This document shows positions 11,201 to 23,200 of a stretch of 64,000 bases of DNA, piece by piece. The position numbers and the translations under genes were made by a program. Source of the stretch: Diploptera punctata (taxonomy: Eukaryota > Arthropoda > Insecta > Blattodea > Blaberidae); NCBI GenBank assembly GCA_030220185.1, contig JASPKZ010004571.1, positions 596,757 to 660,756 on the forward strand, in the 5' to 3' direction. The notes beneath the pieces were generated by a model. The model ran no database searches. It was not told where the DNA came from and worked only from the letters and a program-made list of their open reading frames with translations. The number at the start of each line of letters is the position of its first letter. The stretch's first letter is position 1.

Positions 11201-14200
11201 ACACAAGTAAGTGGATGCAATGTTTTGCTCAGCTTGGACACCTTGCGGTTGCCATCCAAATATCCCCTAGATGGGGACCCCAGAGGGGACCTCTTTTGGA
11301 ATATATTAAACAGTACCAACTAAATTGGAAATACCATCTTGAAAGAATGAGTTCAAATCGGATCCCCAAAGCTGTTTATAATTATATACCAAGAGGACGA
11401 AGATCTCTGGGCCGTCCTATGAAATGCTGGAGGGAAAATTTTCTATGGGATCATAACAGGCCTTGGCCTAATACTTGGAAGGAAGAAGAAGAAGTATTTT
11501 GTTCTATGCTGTATTTCTTTATACACAATTTCTTATATATTACACAACCAATATTATAATAAATTGTATTTGCCACTGTGCAGTTAATGACCTCAATCAA
11601 ATGTCCCTTTATGAAATTAAATAAATAATTGTACCATTAATAATTATTTCCTGTATAATATGTAGTTTTTATATTGTTCTTTGAAAAGCTTTTTAACTAG
11701 GTTTCACTTTAATTTCAAATCAATAGTTCAGTGTTGTTCTCTTCAGAAATAGCCTATATATATATATATTATATTTGAAGAGAAAAATTATACACTTAGA
11801 CTGGGGTTTGAACCCAGGACCTTTGACTTTCTATGCCAATGCTCTACCAACTGAGCTACCTGAGCACTCCAATCTAAATGCAAATTTTTCTCTTATACAT
11901 TGTTAATTCCCAAACGCTGAATGCTACGAGCATTTCTTATTTAAAAAGACATTTATTGGGAATTTAAACACTACTAAATAAAGCCTGGCTTAAATAAGAT
12001 CCCACCATTCGCGTAATCGAGCAAATGCTTGTAGCATTCGACGCACTTATAAGAGAAAAATGTGCATTTAGATTGGGGTGCTCATGTAGCTCAGTTGGTA
12101 GAGCTTTGGCATAGAAAGCCAAAGGTCCTGGTCCAAACTCCAGTCTGAGCATATAATTTTTCTCTTCAAATATAATTTGTCCTTCAATGAGAAGTATTAA
12201 ATTAATGATTTTTTTTTATTTGTATTTATTTATTTTCAGAATCCATTGCAGCTGTTTGTGAATTTTATCCAAAAGGCAGTTGTCAAAAAGGAGCATCTTG
12301 TCCATTTCGTCATGTTCGTGGTGACAGAACAATTGTTTGTAAACATTGGCTCCGAGGTTTATGCAAAAAAGGAGATCAATGTGAATTTCTTCATGAATAT
12401 GATATGACCAAAATGCCAGAATGCTATTTCTACTCCAGATTTAGTAAGTTACTTATGGTCAGTAGATATACTACTATGTAACATGAAATTTTAAATATTG
12501 TAGTAGCATATGCTATATATTTTATAATGTTGTTAATTTCATTTTATGTACCAACTGACTATTTACAACTAAAAATTTTAAATAGACAAGAAAAAATTAT
12601 CACAGTAATTTTAGCTATAAACTTATACAGTGAGTTTCACTCGACCTGTGGCTGATAGCAGGAAAAGTGACTGCAAGCATTGAGTCATCAACTCACGCTG
12701 CGCACGCAGTGTCCACGCTAGTGGCCGCAAGTTGAGTGAAATCACTGTACATATATTAACACATTGGTGATGGGCCACAGAGATCTCCGTGTTTAAATGT
12801 CAAGCGCTAGATGACCGGCCACGGAGATTTCTGCTTTAACATTTTGTATGGTCCCCTGCCTCTTCGCTTTTGAAGGAGGTATGCAATTTTGTTTTTTCTC
12901 ATTGTGAAATAAATTTTAGTTGTTTTTGTACCCCTCTCTTCTCTTTAATGAAATTTCCATCTTTACAGAAAGAGTAGTTTATAGTTTCAAGACAGATGGC
13001 TGGTGAAATATGGAATTTTAGTGCGGGTAGTTAGGCGATTACGTGATACATATGTAACCTGTAAATATATGTTGCAGAGGGGAAAAAATTAAAAGAAACA
13101 CTATTTTGCTTTCTGAAGCCGAATTTATATCTGTGGCACCATGTCTACCAGGATAATTATTATAATAGTGTGGCTATAGCTGAAAATTTGCTCGAAAGAA
13201 AGACGAGAGTTTGTGGAACAATATGGAATAACAGGGGGCTTCAAAAATCATTTGTGAAAGCAGGAAATAAACTCAAACCAGGAGAAAGTGTATTTTGTAG
13301 TAAGGGGGAAGTTTTGCTTTAAACATGGAAAGATAAAAAGAGACGTAAGAATTGTTAGCACATTGCATCAGGCAACACGGAGTGGGAAGGGTAAAGTTGC
13401 AAAAATGCCCTATTGAATACTTCAATATAATAAGTATGTGAATGGCGTAGATAGGGCTGACCAGTACCTATCACAAATGCCACTCTCGTTTCACCTTAGA
13501 AAAACAGTGAAATGGAGCAAGAAAGATGTATTGTGGCTTCTGAATTGTGCACTCTTTAATGCTTTCAGGGTCTATAAATTTCGAAAAGTTTACTACAAAA
13601 TGTCAAATAGAAATTTTTTGCTTGGAACAGCCTCTTGTTGGGCAGTCGTGAAATTAGGAACAGATGACAGGGAAGAGGAAGAAAGACATAGAAAAAGGAA
13701 ACCACTTCTAGGACATCAGGTCAAGACCCACCAGATAGGCTGTCAGGAGACATGAAGAAACATAAATTAACACCAATTGTGACTGGAAAGAAAAAATACC
13801 CCTCCAAAACTTGCTGCATTTGCAGTGAACACAAGAAAAGAAACTCGCTACATATGCTCCTTTTGCACTGTGCCTTTACATAAAGGAGAATGTTTCCAAC
13901 CCTGAATTTCTACTAGAAGGTCTGGTGAGAACATTAATAACTTATGTATTATTGTAATTGACTATAAATATATTGATGTAAAAACCACACTGTGCTAGCA
14001 CGGTTTAAAATTTAAAAGTCCACCCCACTGACAGAAATGTCTGGACTAGCAGGGGTAGTTGGAATGCACAGTTGTCGATCACCAATGTGTTAATATTCCT
14101 CATATTTACATAGACATACCCTGCTCTGGTTGTCAATATATAATGTTACATTTTAAATTCAGATCAATTGAGTGTACTTCCTATGCTAAAAAAAATTTTT

Positions 14201-17200
14201 TACAGTAACCATAAAATGAGATATAATAATTATTATGACCAGTCTGAGGTTCGATTCCCAGTTCAAGGGTTAAATATTCTTTCCAAAAAATAAATTTGTC
14301 CAGGACTGGAATAAGTTATGTTAAATTAAATATCACATCAAAATATTAAGCTTTATCGCTTAAAAGTAATGTCAAAATTCTCATAAGTAATGCCGCGTGT
14401 GACTTCCAAATTTATCTAGAGGATTTGGAAATCAAGACTGGCATTTGTTAATTGAACGAATAAAATTAAGCTATAATTAAAACATTTTGTCTGTTCATTC
14501 TTACCTCTTAGAGTTGTTTTCGTTGAACATATGTTTCAGAGCTTCTTAGCCCCATCGTCAGCGATTACAGACTGAATTTTCTCATGTTGTCGGTCCTGAT
14601 TCTTGATTCCTGCTCTCTTTGCCTCTGGTCCAATGAATTTACTAATGAATTTCCTTTCTGCGGGAATTTCAATGTTCATAATTCTTTCCTTGTTCTTCTG
14701 TATATAGATTTTTTCCCATATGGTGAGTTCATTTTTGTTTTCTAACTGTTTTAAAAATTTTGTGTTTACATCTATTTTGTGTTTTTCTGACCAAACATGA
14801 GCAGCCACTGCAGATTTTTCTACTTCCCCTTTTTTTACATTCATTATGTGTTCTCTAGTTCTAATGGTTAAATTTCTTTTTGTTTTCCCTATGTATATCT
14901 TATCACAGCCTTCACATTTTATTTGATATATTCCTGATTTTTTATCATCATCAATCTTTTCATTTTTATTAGTTTATTTAAACTATAATCATTCTTTGGT
15001 ACTAAATTAATATTAAATTTTCCAAAAATCTTCTCAAATTTGTTGTGTGCCCAAGGGTGATATGTGAATTTCCTGCATGTCTTATCTTTTGGTTTTTTCT
15101 ATCTGAAAAGTGCTTTCGTTCCTCAATTTTTGTTTTTTGTACTTCTCAGTTTTTTGTGTATCATTTTTTCACTGAAACCATTTTCTTTGCAATGGCTGCT
15201 CATGTTTGGCCAGAAAAACACAAAATGGATGTAAACACAAAATTATTAAAACAGTTAGAAAACAAAAATAAACTCACCATGTGGGAAAAAATCTATATAC
15301 AGAAGAACAAGGAAAGAATTATGAACTTTGAAATTACTGCAGAAAGGAACCTCATTAGTAAATTCATTGGACCAGAGGCAAAGAGAGCAGGAATCAAGAA
15401 TCAGGGCCGACAACATGAGAAAATTCAGTCTGTAATCACTGACGATGGGGCTAAGAAGCTCTGAAACATATGTTCGACAAAAACAACTCTAAGAGGTAAG
15501 AATGAACACACAAAATGTTTAAATTATTAAACAAACCTCTATTGATAAATTAATGAGTCATTTTTAAAATGACTCATTAATTTATTAATTAAGAACCTCA
15601 TAATGTGTTTCCCAATTTTAACTTTGAAACCTCTATTGTATTTTAAAATAAAATTAAGCTGTTTACTCACATATCATTATTTCAATATAGTTATTTTAAA
15701 GTATTTATATATCTAATATAAACGGCGATGTTTCAAAACAAATGAGAAATGTTTGTTATGCTTCTTTTGTTCATCCATTGCAACTAGATCATATTATTTA
15801 TTGCCAAATAGGATTGCAATATTGTAAGAATGCACCCTAGTGGAGAAAAAATTAAACACATCAAACTGAATATTATAATGAACATTATAGGCTATTAATT
15901 ATTTTTTTAAGAAACAACTCTGTAAAATCATTATTTAAAAACACAATTATTGAACACACAATTATCAAATGTGTAGTTGGAAGGAATCTGTTCACTATTT
16001 GTTATATTCAACATAGTTGTTCGAGAATCAGTCACTGCAAAATAATGCTGTGACCTGTTCAGAATATTAAAAAGGAGGAGTTTTCTTTAATATTGTCACG
16101 GATGGCACAAGGTTTTCCTTTAACTTATTTGGAGTTAAATAAATACACAGTTGCTATGTAAAATTTTTCTTTTCACTTTATTTTCTTCTCACAATTATCA
16201 CTAAATTTTCAATCACAATTTTATCTTACAACCATTCTTCTTTTAAAGTTTATCAGATAATCACTTATCACACAATTACAGACGCAGTACTTCCTCACAG
16301 TTTCACTTACAATTTAATCTCTCGCCGGCCAACACGAGACTGGGGGGTACGTTCCGCTCTCACCACATATTTATAGGTGAGTAGACGGAAATTTTCAGGT
16401 CCATGAATGAGATGTTTTGACATGGAACCCTCTTGTCTTCCGATGTTTCTCGAATGGGCGAATAGATGTTCTTAGAACTCTGTGGCTCATTAGCCTAGAA
16501 ATATCGGTGGACCCAGACTCGCAATTGGCTACTCACCAATCCAATCCACCAATGCGAGGTTTCTCTCGCCTGCCCATGCAGTTTAAATGACGCTACTACA
16601 ATGCGTCACAATATGATAAACAGAAGTAGATAAATATTGAGGTAGAATACGACTGTGATTGGTTGTAAAAACAAAATTCATTGAAATGTGATTGGTTATT
16701 GACTTCCATTTGGGGCATGAGTTAAATAGTTATTAAAAATACTTATGAAAAGAAGTCATCAGATGGCATTGTTGATTAGTATCTGCCTTCAAATGTAAGA
16801 GAATTGTATAAGAGGAAAGAAGAGTTGACTGTAGGCCAAAAAATAAACAATAAGGAATGATTCCTGCCACCATGCCGGGTGAAGTAGAGATTCTACCTGT
16901 ACCTGAAATTTTCTTTCGGCCTCACTGCACACCCGTTATGCGAAATACAGATATCTGTCTTACAAATAACCATTACACTGTAAAATCTTAAATATTAGTT
17001 TAAGCTCTGAGACCGATCTTTCACAGGTAGCGTTCTGAATTTACAGAACAAAGATGGCTAAAACGTATGTATCATTCTCATTAAATGAAAAAGTGAAAGT
17101 GATTGAAGATAAATCTCCAAATTTCCGGACCGATGCTCCAAATTCAAGCTCTGGCTCTTGCTAAATCCCTAGAGAATAATGATTTCAAGACATCTTCAGG

Positions 17201-20200
17201 TTGGCTGGACAGTTTTAATAGACGACACAATGTAGTGTGGAATGAAATTTGCTGGGAATCAAAAGAATATGGACAAAAGTGTAGTTAGTGAGCGGAAACC
17301 GAAACTGCATACTTTAATTTCAGAAACATTTTTAATGCTGAAGAAACAGGACTGTTTTTTCGTGCATTACTGTAGAAGTCGCTCATACATACTATACTTC
17401 ACTTTTCAACGGCAGCGGAACTACAATTAAGCCAAGGTATGTAAAAAGACATAGGCCTATAAGGTACTCTAAAGATTATTAGTAAGTTTTAGTTTTTTTT
17501 TTATAATGCGGAATTTAGTCTAATGTGGGAAAAAGTTGGTCCCATGCGATTCCGCTTTGAGTAAGTTTTACTGTAACAGTATTAGTGAAAGCTTTATGAT
17601 TCAAACAGGAGTAAAACAAGGAGATCCATTACACTGGTCATCATGATTTTTGTCTCATGAGTACCAATAGTTGTACGTAATGCAGTTTTTTATCGTGTTT
17701 TCAAATATGTACTCGGAATTTCTCCATCACCCACAGTTTTTTTTTTATTTCAATTTCAATTAATGGATTTAAATTATTTTTTTAATAAACGTTTTTTCGT
17801 CCATTTGTCCATTGTAAAATAAAACCAAATGAGCTAACTCAAATGGTACCATTCCTACAGTTGTGCAGGTTTGGACATGTATAGATATGTACAGACATGC
17901 ACAAACATGATCTAGGGTAGCATGCATTCATTAGAACGATGTTAGTTGTGAGATAGCAGTGAACCAGTGAACACATTAATAGTGAGTGGAGAACATATTT
18001 TAATCGACTCACCTCATACATTTTCAAACTTCTTTGATACCGACGGTTTCAGACAAAATCATGTCCTTCAGTCATGGCTTCCACTGATGAAATTCCGTGA
18101 TTGTTGATTTCTTTAGTGACATCACTTCTTGTGCTGCCATCTTTCATTGGGATTATAAACTTTGTAATTAAATTTTTATCCACCGGAATATCGAAATTCA
18201 TAGATCAATATTTATTCTTCTGAATGAATATCATTTCCCAAATTGTCAATTCCAACGGTTTATCCAGTTGTTACAAAAGTTTCGCTTCTTTTTCAATTTT
18301 ATGATGTTCTAGTAAACTATGTGAACACATAATTGTGAGTGCATTGTGTCTGGATTATTGTATATTACATATTTACAAATTTATTTCTTTTAATTTGTTG
18401 TTAGTTACAAAATGCCTAGAGTTTGTTTAAATCATCCTAACAACTTTTGTTATATATGTGGTGAAGTGAAGCTCAAGTCCCAAAGGTGAAACCTTACTCC
18501 ATTAGTAAAAAAAAGTGTTATGAACTTTATTTTGGGTGTAAAGTGGGAGACCAAACAAGGACCTGGGTCCCACATATCTGTTGTTTATCGTGTAGTAGGC
18601 TTCTCACTGCATGGAAGAATGGCACACGCCACATGCCATTTGCTATCCCTACGATTTGGAGGGAACCCAAAGATCACTCCTCTGACTGTTATTTCTGCTT
18701 AACAAACATTAAAGGGATTACGTCAAAATTAAAACATACAGTGGTGTTCTCTGACTTGCAATCTGCAATGAGACCAGTTCCACACTGCGAAGAATTGCCC
18801 ATACCAAAGCCTCCAGAACATGTGACATTAGATGAAGAGAGCTCAGATTCTGATGGAAGTAAGGAAGAAGAAGAAACAGATTTTTGAAACTTTTAGAAGT
18901 AAAAGAAGAAAATGTAAAATTCAGAAAATTCACATATCAACCATTAAAACACCACAAGTTTCAAAAAATTTTAAAGATCATAACATAAGATTAGCACCCA
19001 AAAATGACTACAGCATCAGTAGATTGATTAGACCTAATAAAAATGAGAAAATAAAAGAAGAAAAATTAACAAAACTAAAATTATAAAATTTTAGAGAGAT
19101 CTAATCAATTTAAATATCTTCGATATTATCTCTCTATCTGGCATGAAAAGGATATCCCTGAAAAATTACTAGTTATAATAAAAGTTTAGGAATTATTAAT
19201 CAAGTTATGAAACCATCCCTTGTACAAAAAAACACCAGATTATGTTTATATAACACTTTGGCTAGACCAGTGTTGACCTATGGTAGTGAAGCATGGACAC
19301 CAAAAAGACAACATGAAAGCAGAATAACGGCTTGTGAAATGAGATTCATGCACAGAACAGCGGGTTACACCAGATGGGATCGGAAAAGGAACACCGATGT
19401 CTTAAAAGAATTGAAGACTACGCCAATTTTGGAATATATTAAACAGTACCAACTAAATTGGAAACACCATCTTGAAAGAATGAGTTCGAATTGGATCCCC
19501 AAAGCTGTTTATAATTATATACCAAGAGGACGAAGATCACTGGACCGTCCTATGAAATGCTGGAGAGAAAATTTTCTATAGGATCGTAACAGGCCTTGGC
19601 CTAATACTTGGAAGGAAGAAGAAGAAATAAATCAGGGATTTATCAGATTAAATATGAAGAATGTCAGAAATTCTACATAGGAAAAACTAAGAGAAATTTG
19701 AAAACAAGAGTGAAAGAACATTTCAGGAATGTCAAGAAAGGGGAAGTAAAAAATCTGCAGTGGCTGCCCATGCATGGCCTGAAAAACATCTTATTGAGAA
19801 AGAAGCTAAATTATTAAAACAAATAGAAAGACCAAAAGAACTTACCATTTGGGAAAAGATCTACATTCAAAAGAGCGAAAAGAAGAAATTGATGAACTTT
19901 GAAATTCCCAGGTAGAATGGCCTGGTTTTGAGGTTTTTCAGTCTGCCAATGGAAGGAGCGAAGGACGGCTCTTCAAGACGACAGAACAACAGTCGTGACG
20001 ATACTGAGGATGGAACAGAAACTATGTTCCGAAACTAGTTTATAGTCAAATAAGAAGATCTATATGAGGTGAATGATAAAAAATTCTACCTATATAAATG
20101 GAAGCCTACAAGAACTAGAGCTGTTGGTAGACCTAAGATGAGATGGCGGGACGAGGTTTGGGAGGATTTGAAGAAGATGAGGGTGACAAACCTGAAATTG

Positions 20201-23200
20201 GCAGAAGATAGAGGAATCTGGAGGGAGATTATTGAGAAGACCAAAACATTCAATTTTGAAGTTGTAGTGCCTTAAGATGATGATGATTGTAGGCAAATTA
20301 TATCCAAGCTGCTTGTAGGATAGTGGTATACTAATTCTAATAACTTCTAACAGATGCATTAATTTTTCAGTAGAAGTAAATGTAATGCCTTTTTTTTCAG
20401 ATGCATGTCACAATAAAGAATGTCCATTTCTTCATATTGATCCAGAAAGTAAAATTAAAGACTGTCCATGGTATGATAGAGGTTTCTGTCGACATGGGCC
20501 TAATTGTCGCCATCGTCATGTGAGACGTGTTCTTTGTATGAATTATGTTGCTGGTCTTTGCATAGAAGGTCCTGACTGTAAATTTATGCAGTAAGTAAAA
20601 TACATTATTCTTTTTAATAGTTCCAGATACAGTCAATTTTAATATTTCTAACCTTTCCTGTGTAGCAAATAAATATTTTAAATAGAGATACATTGAGGAG
20701 ACCTGTTTGAAAATGAATAACAGAAATTTGCATTTGAACAAACGAGAATATGGATTAAGATAATCTCTACCCATCCTTTAGTCAGTTTCCAAATCTTTAT
20801 TCTAAAAATTGGAGCTCAAGAGAACAAATTACATTATTGTCAACTGCTCATTATTAGATACCAACAAATATATAAAATATTTTTATCATTACAAGTTTAT
20901 AACAATGACATAAAATTATTATGGATTTTAAAAATAGTTATCACTTTAATATTTCAATACATTGAAATATTGTAGTAGTAGTCGTAGTTTATAATAAGGT
21001 ATAATGCCATATTTTGTCTTCAGGCTTCCAAGTATAACATTATTACATTAATTGGATATTTGATATTCTGCCACACCTGAAAAAAATTATCTATTTTCTA
21101 TCCAGCCTAAACTATGACTGTTGAACTTCAAAATGTGACATAGTGATGGATAATATGAAAACTTTGAAGAAAAAAAATGTAACAATTTCAAAAGCAGATA
21201 AAGAAAATAGAATAGTTATTTTAGACTGATCAGATTACTTAAATAGAATGAACCATTAAAATTCATCGGAGAACATTTTGTTTACACAACTCACTTCATG
21301 GGATTCATGCTTCCATGATAGTGTGGTTTCAAACATAGTCGTGTTCATCCTCAGCCATAACTTTGACTGACGAAAGTCTTCAGCCATCAGCTGTTCTATT
21401 GTCACCATCTTCAGTGCTGCCATCTATGGTTGAATTTATAAATTTTGAAATCAAAGTAATTTTGTTAGGAATATCAAAATTCATTGATCTATTAAGTTAT
21501 GTAGATAGGAAATATCATTGATCTATCTTTATTTTTCTGAATTTTTATCTTCTCCCAAACTGTCAATTCCAAATACTTCTCTACTTGTTTTAAAAGTTTA
21601 GCTTCTCTAAGGGCATAAAAGTTCAGAGTTTGGCTTGTTTTGGAGAGGAAAATAAAATGTGGACCCTATGTTGCAGATTTATGGCATACAAATGAATCTC
21701 ATGGCTAAAATAGGAGTCCTCTGTCCAAAATTTGTCATTCTTTTCATGCCAAATTTGAATTGAGACAGTAATGGTCTGAGTTGTTAGAAGAGTGTCATTA
21801 AAAAATACTAACAATTCAGTCTATTAGTTGTCACAAATTATTTTTCTGTGGTAACAGAGAATAAGTTAAGTTGAAAATTGAGAAAAAATGAGTTATGATT
21901 ATTGTGATCATCTCACAAACCTTATTTGTATTGGGAAGAGATTGGTAAACCAGGAATCTAATACTTCCAAGTTAGAAATTTTTTTTTTCTATTTTGTACG
22001 AATAGTGCAAATTCTTGGTTAAAAACATGCTCTTCTAAAAAGCAAGGTTTTTATATATAACAACTTATTTCTTGTGACCACAGATTTATCATGACATGAT
22101 ATCCATCCATAGTAATTCTGCCCGAGGGCAGGTCTTTCACTGCAATCATAGCATTATACTAGGGAATTGAAGGTGTGGTAGCTTCCCGTTGCTTTCCACA
22201 CTGGTGAAGGATGATGATGGTCACATGATTTCGGGGACCGTTTGGGCCTTAAAGTTTTCCTGACATTTGTCTTACAGGTGAGGAAAAACCTCACCCAGAA
22301 AAACTGCCCCGACCGGGGATCGAACCCGGGCCCGCTGCATGACAAGGCAGCATGCTACCTCGAGACCATAGCAGAGCAGTCATTATGATTATCCCAATGA
22401 TGCTAGTATCACACCGTAAAAACTGTGAACAATTTTGTTGTGATACAAAAAATCTAATTTTTCTGACAGTGAGCTTAATAATGATCTGTTGTGGTATTTT
22501 GATATACACTTTTTTGCTGATTTGGCATCTATTACCAACATTTATCCCAGTGATCAAGTGACCAACAAAAGAATAAATTAATTTGCCCAATAATTTTCTG
22601 TACTATTTAGTGATAAGGGGCAATGATTTGTAATTGAACTATGGTAAAATTTGAAAATGTACATTCATAATTTTACTTCCTTTTATTACTCTTAGCCTGA
22701 TTATAAATGAAATAATTAAAACATTTTGTCTGTTCATTCTTATCTCTTAGAGTTGTTTTTGTCGAACATATGTTTCAGAGCTTCTTAGCCTCATCATCAG
22801 CGATTACAGACTTAGTGATGGGGCTAATAAGCTCTGAAACATATGTTCGAGAAAAACAACTCTAATGGTCGCATGTAAATACATTAGTCTCTACTCAAAT
22901 TACTTCCAATCACTGGTGAGCTGACTCACCGTGAGCAATTGCTGAGATCGAATTAACGGCCGACTTACCGGTCATGCATGAAAGTTGTCATTTTCGTAAT
23001 ATTGGCAATGAATTACCCAGAATTCTCAGCGATAAAACCACTTCCGTTATTTTCGTCTGCTATAGAGGAATGCATTTACACTTGCGTCCTGCAAATAATA
23101 CCGTATACAACGACGTCTGCATCATGCAATATTACACCGATTCTCCTGTTCTTCCAGTTGAATTCTTTGGTAGACTCTATCAAATACCTCTTCTCCGCAT

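Larger units (their letters stand above)
14480..15530. mobile_element. Two Penelope-like 3' ends, head to head
   Basis: The part 14480-14845 (- strand) and 15188-15530 (+ strand) are inverted copies of one sequence: both hold the end of a GIY-YIG endonuclease ORF followed by AAACATATGTTCGA and CAACTCTAAGAGGTAAGAAT. The left copy reaches further into the ORF. A perfect small palindrome follows at 15551-15590. Confidence 0.85.
18900..20050 (+). mobile_element. Penelope-like element split by an RTE-like insertion
   Basis: 18910-19082 codes for the linker (SKNFKDHNIRLAPKNDYSIS, RLIRPNKNEKI), 19083-19625 is an RTE-like copy, and 19627-19920 resumes with the GIY-YIG domain. The hairpin motif of the 3' region is at 20004-20035. 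So the order of events is Penelope first, RTE-like second. Confidence 0.83.

Noticed and set aside
20385..20594. Separate CCCH-finger gene with start at 20385
   Set aside because: The ATG lies in the polypyrimidine tract/acceptor of exon 3; the homologous exon begins at 20401.
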